Of a stretch of DNA of 64,000 nucleotides, positions 56,215-64,000 are shown in pieces. The notes below the pieces were generated by a model. The model was not told where the DNA came from, made no database searches, and saw only the letters and a list, made by a program, of their open reading frames with translations. Every line of letters begins with the position of its first letter. Position 1 is the first letter of the stretch. This DNA is from Sphingobium sp. KCTC 72723 (GTDB taxonomy: Bacteria > Pseudomonadota > Alphaproteobacteria > Sphingomonadales > Sphingomonadaceae): positions 1,550,001-1,614,000 of the forward strand of contig NZ_CP060388.1 in assembly GCF_014280435.1 (NCBI RefSeq), given 5' to 3'. The position numbers and the translations under genes are program-made.

Positions 56215-58557
56215 TCAGTCCTGCGTCAGGAAGTCAGGCAGGCCGCCGGTCGGGCCGTCATCATTGCCGCCTTCGCTGCGTTCACGACGGGGACCACGAT
56301 CGCCGCTGCCGCCATCGCGACGCGGGCCGCGACCACGGTCGCCACCGCCGCCGCCTTCACGACGCGGGCCACGGCCTTCGCCGCCGCCACCGTCACGGCG
56401 CGGACCACGATCGCTGCGCGGTTCGCGTGCTTCGCGGGCAGGACGGGTGTCCTCCAGCTCTGCGCCGGTTTCCTGATCAACAACGCGCATCGACAGGCGC
56501 ACCTTGCCGCGCGGATCGATTTCCAGAACCTTGACCTTCACGTCCTGGCCTTCCGATACGACATCGGTGGGCTTTTCGACGCGCTCATTCTTCATTTCGG
56601 AGACGTGGACGAGGCCGTCCTTGCCACCCATGAAGTTCACGAAAGCGCCGAAATCGACGATGTTGACGACCTTGCCGTCATAGATCTTGCCGACTTCCGC
56701 TTCCTGGGTGATGCCCAGGATCCACTTGCGGGCCGCTTCGATCTGCGCCGGGTCGGACGAGCTGATCTTGATCAGGCCTTCGTCGTCAATGTCGACCTTC
56801 GCGCCGGTTTCGGCGACGATTTCGCGGATGACCTTGCCACCGGTTCCGATGACTTCGCGGATCTTCGACTTGTCGATCTGCAAGGTTTCGATGCGCGGGG
56901 CGTGAGCCGACAGTTCGGTGCGGGTCGAGGACAGCGACTTGGCCATTTCGCCAAGGATGTGCGCGCGGCCTTCCTTCGCTTGCGTCAGCGCCGCTTCAAA
57001 GATTTCGCGCGTGATGCCCGCAATCTTGATGTCCATCTGCATCGTGGTGATGCCCAGTTCGGTGCCTGCGACCTTGAAGTCCATGTCGCCCAGATGATCT
57101 TCGTCACCCAATATGTCCGACAGGACGGCAAAGTCCTTGCCTTCCAAAATCAGGCCCATGGCGATGCCGGACACGGGGCGCTTCAACGGCACACCGGCGT
57201 CCATCATCGAAAGCGAACCGCCGCAGACGGTCGCCATCGAGGAGGAACCGTTGGACTCGGTGATGTCCGAAAGAACGCGGATCGTGTAGGGGAATTCGTC
57301 CTTGCTGGGCAGCACGGGGTGCAGCGCACGCCATGCCAGCTTGCCATGACCCACTTCACGACGACCCGGCGCGCCGAAGCGACCGACTTCACCGACCGAA
57401 TAGGGCGGGAAGTTATAGTGCAGCATGAAGTTTTCATAATGCAGGCCGGTCAGGCCGTCGATCATCTGCTCGGCGTCCTTGGTGCCCAGCGTGGTGGTGC
57501 AGATCGACTGCGTTTCACCGCGCGTGAACAGGGCCGAACCATGGGTGCGGGGCAGGAAGCCGACCATCGCTTCGATCGGGCGGATCTGCGTGGTGGTGCG
57601 ACCGTCGATGCGCTTGCCGTCCTTGAGGATGGCACCGCGCACGATTTCCGCTTCCAGCTTCTTGGTCAGCTTGATGCCGGCCATCACGGTCTGGGCGTCC
57701 AGGCCGTCCGCAATGAACTTCGCCTTCGCCTTGGCGCGGGCTTCGTTCAGCGCGTTGGAACGGGCCGACTTGTCGGTCAGCTTGTAGGCGGCAGCGATGT
57801 CCTTGCCGATCAGCTTCTTGAGCTTCGCCTTCAGGTCGCCCAGATCATCGCTCTTGGCCATGTCCCAGGGATCCTTGGCGGCTTTTTCCGCCAGCGCGAT
57901 GATCGCATCGACAATCTTCTTGCTCGCGTCATGCGCGAACAGGACGGCGCCCAGCATGATTTCTTCCGACAGCTCCTTGGCTTCGGATTCGACCATCATC
58001 ACCGCGTCGTAAGTGGCGGCAACGACCAGGTCGAGTTCGCCGGTCTTCACTTCGTCCAGCGACGGGTTGAGCTGATATTCGCCATCCTTGTAACCGACGC
58101 GCGCAGCGCCGATCGGACCCATGAACGGCACGCCCGACAGGGTCAGCGCGGCCGATGCGGCGATCATCGCCACCATGTCCGGCTCGCTTTCGCCATCGAA
58201 CGACAGCACCTGAGCGATGACGTTGATTTCGTTGTAGAAACCTTCGGGGAACAGCGGGCGGAGCGGACGGTCGATCAGGCGGGAAACCAGCGTTTCCTTT
58301 TCGGTCGCGCCGCGTTCACGCTTGAAGAAGCCACCGGGGATGCGACCGGCAGCGGAATATTTTTCCTGATAGTGAACGGTCAGCGGGAAGAAATCCTGGC
58401 CTTCCTTCACGCTCTTGGCAGCGGTCACGGCGCACAGCACCACGGTTTCGCCATAGGTTGCCAGCACGGCGGCGTCAGCCTGACGCGCGATACGGCCGGT
58501 TTCGAGGGTCAGCGTCTTGCCGGCCAGCTCGATAGATACTTTCTTGACGTCGAACAT
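56215..58557 (-). CDS. pnp: polyribonucleotide nucleotidyltransferase (PNPase)
   Basis: A 780-residue 3'-5' exoribonuclease: two RNase PH domains (about 10-225 and 310-540; [20 protein letters not shown] and [17 protein letters not shown] in the active one), a KH domain (about 555-615, [15 protein letters not shown]) and an S1 domain (about 620-690). The C-terminal 75 residues are unusually rich in Arg and Gly with repeated RGPRR-type units, then end [10 protein letters not shown]; such tails add RNA or RNase E binding. Downstream of rpsO as in most bacteria, with its own terminator. Confidence 0.97.
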   Translation of the reverse strand: MFDVKKVSIELAGKTLTLETGRIARQADAAVLATYGETVVLCAVTAAKSVKEGQDFFPLTVHYQEKYSAAGRIPGGFFKRERGATEKETLVSRLIDRPLRPLFPEGFYNEINVIAQVLSFDGESEPDMVAMIAASAALTLSGVPFMGPIGAARVGYKDGEYQLNPSLDEVKTGELDLVVAATYDAVMMVESEAKELSEEIMLGAVLFAHDASKKIVDAIIALAEKAAKDPWDMAKSDDLGDLKAKLKKLIGKDIAAAYKLTDKSARSNALNEARAKAKAKFIADGLDAQTVMAGIKLTKKLEAEIVRGAILKDGKRIDGRTTTQIRPIEAMVGFLPRTHGSALFTRGETQSICTTTLGTKDAEQMIDGLTGLHYENFMLHYNFPPYSVGEVGRFGAPGRREVGHGKLAWRALHPVLPSKDEFPYTIRVLSDITESNGSSSMATVCGGSLSMMDAGVPLKRPVSGIAMGLILEGKDFAVLSDILGDEDHLGDMDFKVAGTELGITTMQMDIKIAGITREIFEAALTQAKEGRAHILGEMAKSLSSTRTELSAHAPRIETLQIDKSKIREVIGTGGKVIREIVAETGAKVDIDDEGLIKISSSDPAQIEAARKWILGITQEAEVGKIYDGKVVNIVDFGAFVNFMGGKDGLVHVSEMKNERVEKPTDVVSEGQDVKVKVLEIDPRGKVRLSMRVVDQETGAELEDTRPAREAREPRSDRGPRRDGGGGEGRGPRREGGGGGDRGRGPRRDGGSGDRGPRRERSEGGNDDGPTGGLPDFLTQD

Positions 58558-58735
58558 AGTTTTTTCCTTCGCCCGCGTCGGCCCTATTGCCGGGCGGGGC
58601 CTTTGGAGGGTCGCTTGGACCCATGATTGGAGAGCGTTTCACTCTCCTCCGTCGCGGGTGCGACGGTGTGGGGAAGTGTCCCCCGGATCATGAACGCCGT
58701 GCCGGATTGCCCGACGCCATGTTTCAGAATCAGAA

Positions 58736-58755
58736 ACGGCCCCGATTGGGGCCGT
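58736..58755 (-). terminator. hairpin after rpsO
   Basis: Perfect stem ACGGCCCC / GGGGCCGT with a 4-base loop, 15 bases past the rpsO stop, followed on the minus strand by TTTCT. Either a terminator or, as in other rpsO-pnp pairs, a processing hairpin. Confidence 0.65.
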
Positions 58756-58769
58756 CCCTTTTAGCAGGC

Positions 58770-59039
58770 TTACTTGCGCAGGCCCAGCTTACCGATCAGG
58801 TCGACGTAGCGCGCCTGATCCTTCTTCTTGAGATAGTCCAGCAGCGAACGACGCTTGTTGACCATCATCAGCAGACCACGGCGGCTATGATTGTCCTTGT
58901 GGTGACCCTTGAAATGCTCGGTCAGGTTGACAATCCGCTCGGTCAGGATCGAAACCTGAACTTCCGGCGAACCCGTGTCACCCTCAGCGCGGGCATATTC
59001 CTTGATCAGCGCTTCCTTGCGCTCGGCAGTAATCGTCAT
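58770..59039 (-). CDS. rpsO: 30S ribosomal protein S15
   Basis: An 89-residue S15, of normal length, with the family segments [36 protein letters not shown] and [16 protein letters not shown]. Binds 16S rRNA early in small-subunit assembly. Its ATG follows the truB stop with no intervening base (TAGATG), so translation is likely coupled. Confidence 0.98.
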   Translation of the reverse strand: MTITAERKEALIKEYARAEGDTGSPEVQVSILTERIVNLTEHFKGHHKDNHSRRGLLMMVNKRRSLLDYLKKKDQARYVDLIGKLGLRK

Positions 59040-60077
59040 CTAATCGTCTTCCCTCGACATCAGGTTGAAACCGCGCACCACGACGATTTGATCGTCATCC
59101 GACCGGACCAGAGCGACGGGAATATCTTCCAGCATCGCCAGGTACAGGCCAGTGGTGGCAGCGACCCCGGTCAGCACCTTCCCCTGGCGGAGAGCGGCAG
59201 CCTGATCGGGGGAGACGGGGAGAGCCGGGATGTCGTCCAGCCCCGCCGTCAGCGGCAGCATAAGCCCACCGATGTCGCCGCCCTTAGCAGCCTGGTCCAA
59301 TTTGTCCAGCGTAATTGCGGTTCCCAGCGTGAACGGCCCCGCCTTCACTCGCCGCAACATGGTGACATGGCCGACCGTGCCGAGCGCCAGCGCTATGTCA
59401 CGCGCAAGGCTGCGGATATAGGTGCCTTTGGAGACATGGGCAGTCAGGGTGATGAACGAAATCCTCTCCCCTTGGGGGAGAGGATAGCAAGGCTCGGCAG
59501 CGTGCTGCCTAGCCGCGCTTGGAGAGGGGGGCGACGCGCCCTCCCCCTCTCCAAGCTGCGCTAACCCGCCTTGCGGGCAAGCTGCGCTATCCTCTCCCCC
59601 ATGGGGCGAGGAGATATGCAGCCCATGCACCGTCACCGACCGCAGCTTCATCTCGACCTCCTCCCCCTTACGGGCGAGGTCGTAGGCGCGCTGGCCGTCG
59701 ATCAGGATCGCGCTATAGGCGGGCGGTGCCTGTTCGATTCCGCCAGTGAAGCGTGGGAGGATAGCCTCGACATCCGCCAGCGTAGGGCGATGATCGCTTT
59801 CCGCAATCACCGCGCCTTCCAGATCGAGCGTGTCAGTCTGCGCCCCGAAGGCAATGGTGAAATCGTAAATCTTGTCGCTGTCGAGCATCCGCCCGGCCAG
59901 CTTGGTCGCTTCGCCAATCGCGATCGGCAGCACGCCGGTCGCCAGCGGATCGAGCGTGCCGCCATGGCCGACCTTCCACTTGCCCGCGCCACTTTGCCTC
60001 AGCGCGCGCTTGACCGCGCTGACTGCCTGGGTCGAGCCAAGGCCGTGCGGTTTGTCGAGAATGATCCAGCCATGCAT
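59040..60077 (-). CDS. truB: tRNA pseudouridine-55 synthase TruB with repeat-encoded insertion
   Basis: A 345-residue TruB. Catalytic Asp in GHGGTLDPLATGVLPIA (about residue 46), then DFTIAFGAQTDTLD and the C-terminal SKGTYIRSLARDIALALG. Between VHGLHI (about residue 153) and ISFITLTAHVSKGTY (about 206) there are roughly 50 extra residues rich in Gly, Pro, Ser and Glu (for example GLAQLGEGEGASPPSPSA) where TruB normally has a loop of only a few residues. The extra part is encoded exactly by the palindromic element at 59461-59615, which keeps the frame open. The insert falls in a surface loop, so the enzyme may still be active. Position between rbfA and rpsO is conventional. Confidence 0.95.
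   Translation of the reverse strand: MHGWIILDKPHGLGSTQAVSAVKRALRQSGAGKWKVGHGGTLDPLATGVLPIAIGEATKLAGRMLDSDKIYDFTIAFGAQTDTLDLEGAVIAESDHRPTLADVEAILPRFTGGIEQAPPAYSAILIDGQRAYDLARKGEEVEMKLRSVTVHGLHISSPHGGEDSAACPQGGLAQLGEGEGASPPSPSAARQHAAEPCYPLPQGERISFITLTAHVSKGTYIRSLARDIALALGTVGHVTMLRRVKAGPFTLGTAITLDKLDQAAKGGDIGGLMLPLTAGLDDIPALPVSPDQAAALRQGKVLTGVAATTGLYLAMLEDIPVALVRSDDDQIVVVRGFNLMSREDD
59461..59615. repeat. multi-palindrome element inside truB
   Basis: Five stems in 155 bases: ATCCTCTCCC...GAGAGGAT (59461-59485), GGCTCGGCAG...AGCC (59491-59514), a perfect 14-base stem GCTTGGAGAGGGGG with its complement (59517-59556), CCCGC-CTT-GCGGG (59565-59577), and ATCCTCTCCCC...GAGGAGAT (59589-59615). The two outer stems resemble each other and mark the ends. 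The style resembles R2 and the recN-bamD element elsewhere in the window. Confidence 0.9.
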
Positions 60078-60088
60078 GGCGGCGGGCC

Positions 60089-60649
60089 TTATCGTTGCGC
60101 CGCCTGCCTGTCACGCCATTCGTCGGCCAGGATCGAATAGACTGCCGTGTCGCGCACATGGCCGGTCCAGGTGATGCGCTGCTTCCGCAGCACGCCCTCG
60201 CGCACCGCACCCAGCTTCTCCACCGCCCGTTGCGAACGAATATTGCGCATGTCGACGCGAAATTCGATGCGGGTAAAGCCGCAGTCGATCGCCCGTTCGA
60301 TCAACAGCGGCTTGATTGCGCCGTTCAGCCCGGTCCCCCGCGCCGATGGCGTCATATAGGTGCCGCCCAGTTCCAGCCCATTGTCGGCCGCATGAATGTG
60401 CAGATAGCCCGACATGCCCACCGGCACGCCATCGGCCAGAATAAGGAAGGGGCAGCGATCCGCATTGGCCATGGTGACATCGAACGCTGCGTCGAAATCC
60501 GCCCCGGCAAAACGCACGGGATAAATCTCCCACACCGGGTCGTCGGGCGGACAGATGCCGCGCAACGCTTCGCGGTGCCGTTCGCCCAGTTGCTCCAGCA
60601 GAAGGCCCGGCGCAATGATCGGTGCCAGCAATCGGGAGATCCGGCTCAC
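60089..60649 (-). CDS. GNAT-family N-acetyltransferase
   Basis: A 186-residue acetyltransferase of the RimJ/RimL-like group: [26 protein letters not shown] (acetyl-CoA site, about residues 100-125) and [18 protein letters not shown] near the C terminus. The start is GTG 60649, which overlaps the tdk stop (GTGA) and matches the first family residues; no ATG fits in the overlap. Substrate unknown, possibly an amino acid, antibiotic or protein N terminus. Confidence 0.85.
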   Translation of the reverse strand: MSRISRLLAPIIAPGLLLEQLGERHREALRGICPPDDPVWEIYPVRFAGADFDAAFDVTMANADRCPFLILADGVPVGMSGYLHIHAADNGLELGGTYMTPSARGTGLNGAIKPLLIERAIDCGFTRIEFRVDMRNIRSQRAVEKLGAVREGVLRKQRITWTGHVRDTAVYSILADEWRDRQAAQR

Positions 60650-61224
60650 TGGCCCATCTGCTGCGCAAAATGGCGGCGGCACAATGCGACATAGCGGTCA
60701 TTGCCGCCGATTTCGGTCTGCGCGCCGTGGCGGATCGCCTGCCCCTGCCCGTCCACGCGCAGGTTCATCGTCGCCTTGCGCCCGCAATCGCACACGGTCT
60801 TGATCTCGCTCAGCGTATCGGCCAGCCCCAGCAGATGGGCGCTGCCTTCGAACAGTTCGCCCTGAAAATCGGTGCGCAGGCCATAGCATAGCACTGGCAC
60901 GTCCAGCCGATCGCACACCCCTGCCAATTGCCACACCTGATCCCGGCTCAGAAACTGCGCCTCGTCCACCAGCACGCAGGACAACGGCGTCGCCTCATGC
61001 TGCGCCGCGATGGCCACGAACATGTCGATCGCCGGATCGAACAGATGCGCCTGCGCCTCCAGCCCGATGCGCGACACCACCCGCCCCTGCCCGTAACGGT
61101 CATCCACCGCTGCGGTCCACAGCATCGTCGCCATGCCGCGTTCGCGATAGTTGAAACTCGATTGCAGCAGCGTGGTCGATTTGCCCGCATTCATCGAGCT
61201 ATAGTAGAAATAGAGTTTGGCCAT
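60646..61224 (-). CDS. tdk: thymidine kinase
   Basis: A 192-residue type II thymidine kinase: P-loop in [15 protein letters not shown] (residue 7-20), catalytic [12 protein letters not shown] (about residue 88), lid and zinc-site Cys in [12 protein letters not shown] and CRRHF. Makes dTMP from salvaged thymidine. Overlaps the acetyltransferase gene and lies 8 bases downstream of the hydrolase gene, all on one strand. Confidence 0.95.
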   Translation of the reverse strand: MAKLYFYYSSMNAGKSTTLLQSSFNYRERGMATMLWTAAVDDRYGQGRVVSRIGLEAQAHLFDPAIDMFVAIAAQHEATPLSCVLVDEAQFLSRDQVWQLAGVCDRLDVPVLCYGLRTDFQGELFEGSAHLLGLADTLSEIKTVCDCGRKATMNLRVDGQGQAIRHGAQTEIGGNDRYVALCRRHFAQQMGQ

Positions 61225-61232
61225 GGCGCGCT

Positions 61233-62138
61233 TTACCGAATGGTCGGCGCAACGCCAGACAGGAAGCGCACCAGCGCGTCGGCCAGCGCGATCCTTTTGT
61301 CCGAAAAACTGTGATCGGTGGGCCAGACCATCAGCCGCGCACCCGGATTGCCGCCCTGCGCATCGGCCGCAACCTTGCGCGCCTCCGCGCCCAGTCCCTT
61401 TTCCGCACCCACGATGGTCAGCGGGCGGCGGCCAAAAGTGGACAGCCGCCGTCCCAGATCGAACTTGTCGCCATTGCCGGTGATTTCGGCGGTCAGCCCG
61501 TCATAGGTCGCGCCGTTCAGCGGAGGCAGGTCGCTCTCCACTTCCGCCTTCCACGCTGCCTTGCCCTGATCGGTCGCCAGTGCGGCGACGGTTTGCGCCG
61601 GATCCCACGGGTCGATCAGGAACAGACCCGCCACGCGCGGTTCGGCCGCCGCGACATCGGCCGCCATGAAACCGCCCATACTATGCCCGGCCACGACGAT
61701 CGCACTGGTGTCGATGCGAAATTTCGCCACGGATGCGGGCTGTTGCAGAAATTGCAGCGCGGTCCACGCATCCTGCGACGCATGGGTAAAGGAAAAGACG
61801 CCAGGACTGCCCCATGATCCGCGATAATGGAGCGTCAGCACATTCCACCCCGCGCGCCGCGCCGCCTGCGCTAGGTCCAGATTCTGTTCGTTGCCGGGAA
61901 AGCCGTGGAGCAGCAACAGCGTGGGATGCAGCCCCGCACCTGCGGCGGTATACATCACTACGTTCATCGCGCCGTCTTCCGCAGGCAGAGCGAACGCGCT
62001 CATGTTTGCGGGATAGGCCGCGTCTGGTGCGGGATCGCTGATGACGGCGGGATGGATGGCGGGTTCACGGGCGCTCGCAGGCCCGGCCAGTAGCAAGGTC
62101 AGTGCAGCTATCCCAACTCCGCGTCCGATCCGATACAT
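61233..62138 (-). CDS. secreted alpha/beta hydrolase
   Basis: A 301-residue alpha/beta-fold hydrolase with a signal peptide ([16 protein letters not shown]). The nucleophile elbow is [14 protein letters not shown] (Ser about residue 154), oxyanion region [13 protein letters not shown], acid likely in FLIDPWDP or NGDKFD, and the His in WPTDHSFSD near the C terminus. Similar to dienelactone-hydrolase or prolyl-oligopeptidase-like esterases; substrate unknown. Lies between rbfA and tdk, breaking the usual rbfA-truB neighbourhood. Confidence 0.87.
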   Translation of the reverse strand: MYRIGRGVGIAALTLLLAGPASAREPAIHPAVISDPAPDAAYPANMSAFALPAEDGAMNVVMYTAAGAGLHPTLLLLHGFPGNEQNLDLAQAARRAGWNVLTLHYRGSWGSPGVFSFTHASQDAWTALQFLQQPASVAKFRIDTSAIVVAGHSMGGFMAADVAAAEPRVAGLFLIDPWDPAQTVAALATDQGKAAWKAEVESDLPPLNGATYDGLTAEITGNGDKFDLGRRLSTFGRRPLTIVGAEKGLGAEARKVAADAQGGNPGARLMVWPTDHSFSDKRIALADALVRFLSGVAPTIR

Positions 62139-62212
62139 TGACTGCCCCCGATTACTGCCAAATGAAACGTTACCGGCCAGGCGTCACCGTCGCGAACCAA
62201 GCGGCGCCTGGC

Positions 62213-62614
62213 TCAATCCTCGCCCGCATCGTCCTTCGCCAGATCCTGCGCTATGCGGGGGTCACGCAGCAGCTTGTCGATATGGCTGCCCTCGTCGAAA
62301 CTGTCGTCGGCCAGAAACTTGATCTTGGCCGCATATTTCAGGCGGGTGCGGGCAGCGACCTCGCGCTGGAAATAGGCGGTGTTGGTGCGCAACGCTTTCA
62401 GCACTGCTTCCTCATCCTTGCCCAGCAAGGGTTTGATGAAGCAGACGGCATGACGCAGGTCGGACGACATGCGCACTTCGGTGACGCTCACGACATGTTT
62501 GGCCAGCACATCGTCATGCACATCGCCGCGCTGCAATATCTCGGACAGGATATGGCGCACCTGTTCCCCGACGCGAAGCGCGCGAACGGACGAACTATCA
62601 TTCTGACTGGACAT
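62213..62614 (-). CDS. rbfA: 30S ribosome-binding factor RbfA
   Basis: A 133-residue RbfA with the KH-like fold: [43 protein letters not shown] and [35 protein letters not shown] (given as about residues 79-115). Needed for 16S 5'-end maturation and cold adaptation. Just 47 bases downstream of infB. Confidence 0.95.
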   Translation of the reverse strand: MSSQNDSSSVRALRVGEQVRHILSEILQRGDVHDDVLAKHVVSVTEVRMSSDLRHAVCFIKPLLGKDEEAVLKALRTNTAYFQREVAARTRLKYAAKIKFLADDSFDEGSHIDKLLRDPRIAQDLAKDDAGED

Positions 62615-62661
62615 ATATCAACCTCATGGCCCCGGCCGAAACCGGGGCCATGTCTTTCCTA

Positions 62662-64000
62662 TCACAGCGTGCGGATGCGTTCTTCGACTTCGAACAATTC
62701 GAGCGTATCGCCCGCCTTGATGTCGTTGGTATCCTGCAGGACCGCGCCACATTCCATACCCGCGCGGACTTCGGACACATCGTCCTTGAACCGGCGCAGC
62801 GAGTGGATGACGGTTTTCGACACGATGACGTCGGACCGGGTAAGGCGCGCATTGAGCCCCTTGCGGATGACGCCTTCCAGAACCAGCAGACCGGCTGCCT
62901 TGTCCTTCTTGCCTGCCGGAAACACCTGAAGCACTTCGGCACGACCCACGATCGTTTCGATGCGTTCGGGGGCCAGCTGACCCGCCATTTCGCCACGCAC
63001 TTCTTCCAGCAGGTCGTAGATCACGTCATAATAACGCAGCGAGATTTTCTCGCGCACGGCCAGCGGACGCGCCTTGGCATTGGGACGCACGTTGAAGCCG
63101 ATCAGCGGCGCACGGCTAGCAGAAGCCAGCGTGACATCGCTTTCGGTGATCGCGCCGACGCCGGAGCTGAGGATACGCACCTTGATCTCGTCGGTCGAAA
63201 TGCGGTTCAATGCACTGACGATCGCTTCGACCGAACCCTGCACGTCGCCACGGATGACGACCGGATATTCGATCACCTTCGTGCTGAGCGCCGAGAACAT
63301 ATTTTCAAAGTTGGTCGGCACCGAAGCCGTCCGCTTGCGCGTGATCTGTTCCTGACGATAAGCGGCGACCTCACGAGCGCGCGCCTCATTTTCGACGACC
63401 GTCATCTGGTCGCCCGCCATCGGCACGCCCGACAGGCCCAGCACTTCGACCGGAGTCGAAGGACCGGCGGACTTCACCTGCTGACCCTTGTCATTGACCA
63501 GCGCGCGCACCTTGCCGCTTTCCGCGCCGATGACGAACGTGTCACCGACCTTGAGCGTACCCTTGCGCACCAGCACGGTGGCGACCGCGCCACGGCCCTT
63601 GTCCAGCTGCGCCTCGATCACATTGCCTTCGGCTGCGCGATCGGGGTTGGCGGTCAGTTCCATGACTTCAGCCTGCAACAGGATCTTTTCGATCAGTTCG
63701 TCCAGACCCGTCTTTTTCAGCGCGGAAACCTGAACATCCTGCACGTCGCCGCCCATATCCTCGACCACGATTTCATGTTCGAGCAGGCGTTCACGCACCT
63801 TTTGCGGGTTGGCATCAGGCTTGTCGCACTTGTTGATCGCCACGATCATCGGCACGCCAGCGGCCTTGGTATGGTTGATCGCTTCGATCGTCTGCGGCAT
63901 CAGGCCATCGTCGGCAGCCACCACCAGAATGACGATGTCGGTCACGTTCGCACCGCGTGCGCGCATTTCCGAGAAGGCTTCATGGCCCGGCGTATCAAGG
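62662..64000 (-). CDS. infB: translation initiation factor IF-2, 3' part
   Basis: The last about 446 codons of infB; the gene continues beyond the window on its 5' side. Sequence at the edge reads [16 protein letters not shown], the G3 motif of the GTPase, so the G1 motif and the N-terminal domain are missing here. Present are G4 [12 protein letters not shown]5 SALKKTG, the beta-barrel domain II (KVGDTFVIG), domain III and the fMet-tRNA-binding domain IV ending [12 protein letters not shown]. Upstream of rbfA, as in the nusA-infB-rbfA block. Confidence 0.98.
   Translation of the reverse strand, partial: LDTPGHEAFSEMRARGANVTDIVILVVAADDGLMPQTIEAINHTKAAGVPMIVAINKCDKPDANPQKVRERLLEHEIVVEDMGGDVQDVQVSALKKTGLDELIEKILLQAEVMELTANPDRAAEGNVIEAQLDKGRGAVATVLVRKGTLKVGDTFVIGAESGKVRALVNDKGQQVKSAGPSTPVEVLGLSGVPMAGDQMTVVENEARAREVAAYRQEQITRKRTASVPTNFENMFSALSTKVIEYPVVIRGDVQGSVEAIVSALNRISTDEIKVRILSSGVGAITESDVTLASASRAPLIGFNVRPNAKARPLAVREKISLRYYDVIYDLLEEVRGEMAGQLAPERIETIVGRAEVLQVFPAGKKDKAAGLLVLEGVIRKGLNARLTRSDVIVSKTVIHSLRRFKDDVSEVRAGMECGAVLQDTNDIKAGDTLELFEVEERIRTL

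Noticed and set aside
56152..58626. Long antisense open frames over conserved genes (for example 65-2344 minus, 18054-20048 plus, 56152-58626 plus)
   Set aside because: They are shadows caused by high GC and codon bias of the TonB receptor, acnB and pnp genes; none has a domain or a ribosome site.

Overview
The window is a GC-rich, densely coded chromosomal segment from an alphaproteobacterium, most likely a sphingomonad (Sphingomonas/Sphingobium/Novosphingobium group). This rests on the PhyR-NepR-EcfG-PhyP stress locus, the large TonB-dependent receptors, the bamD-recN-ligA and infB-rbfA-truB-rpsO-pnp blocks, and the sphingomonad-style palindromic repeats. I see no rRNA, tRNA, CRISPR array, transposase or phage gene. 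All assignments come from reading the sequence and from remembered family motifs; no database search was run.

Layout. 1-6.4 kb: a TonB-dependent receptor followed by two near-duplicate secreted M20-type amidohydrolases. 6.4-11.2 kb: a TonB siderophore receptor with three inner-membrane partner genes (iron uptake operon, possible Fur box). 11.3-13.8 kb: a GH27 alpha-galactosidase-like enzyme, a class I amidotransferase-like protein and a small membrane protein. 13.8-19.9 kb: both aconitases (acnA, acnB) with a tiny zinc-ribbon gene between them. 20.1-24.0 kb: DUF885 protein, a stress-promoter-driven DUF1328 gene, a hydroxyacid dehydrogenase and an SH3-like secreted protein. 24.6-28.9 kb: a three-gene operon with ATGA overlaps (POT peptide transporter and two secreted amidohydrolases, one of which has lost its metal ligands). 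29.0-30.0 kb: nitroreductase and a YtrA-like GntR regulator. 30.1-37.0 kb: XrtA/PEP-CTERM-type exopolysaccharide regulation genes (glycosyltransferase, PrsK, PrsR, PrsT-like), without the exosortase itself. 37.2-41.5 kb: the general stress response locus. 41.5-46.1 kb: tgt, a small unknown gene, an RpfF-type DSF synthase, and a convergent GGDEF-EAL protein. 46.2-48.4 kb: groES-groEL with a CIRCE operator. 48.7-56.1 kb: yghU-type GST, ligA, a monooxygenase-like protein, recN, bamD and a HisKA_2 histidine kinase. 56.2-64 kb: pnp, rpsO, truB, a GNAT acetyltransferase, tdk, an alpha/beta hydrolase, rbfA and the 3' part of infB (runs off the window).

What stands out. (1) Three exact EcfG-type promoters (GGAAC-N16/17-CGTT) precede three small membrane-protein genes, including a 43-residue gene between phyR and ecfG. 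(2) truB carries a roughly 150-bp multi-palindrome repeat translated in frame as about 50 extra residues, and the coupled amidohydrolase at 24606-25958 carries another repeat in its leader. (3) A two-part repeat (R1 then R2) occurs three times, always in a convergent gap, in the same order, and always close against the stop codon of a minus-strand gene. (4) A catalytically degenerate amidohydrolase is translationally coupled to an intact one. (5) A DSF synthase lies tail to tail with a c-di-GMP enzyme.
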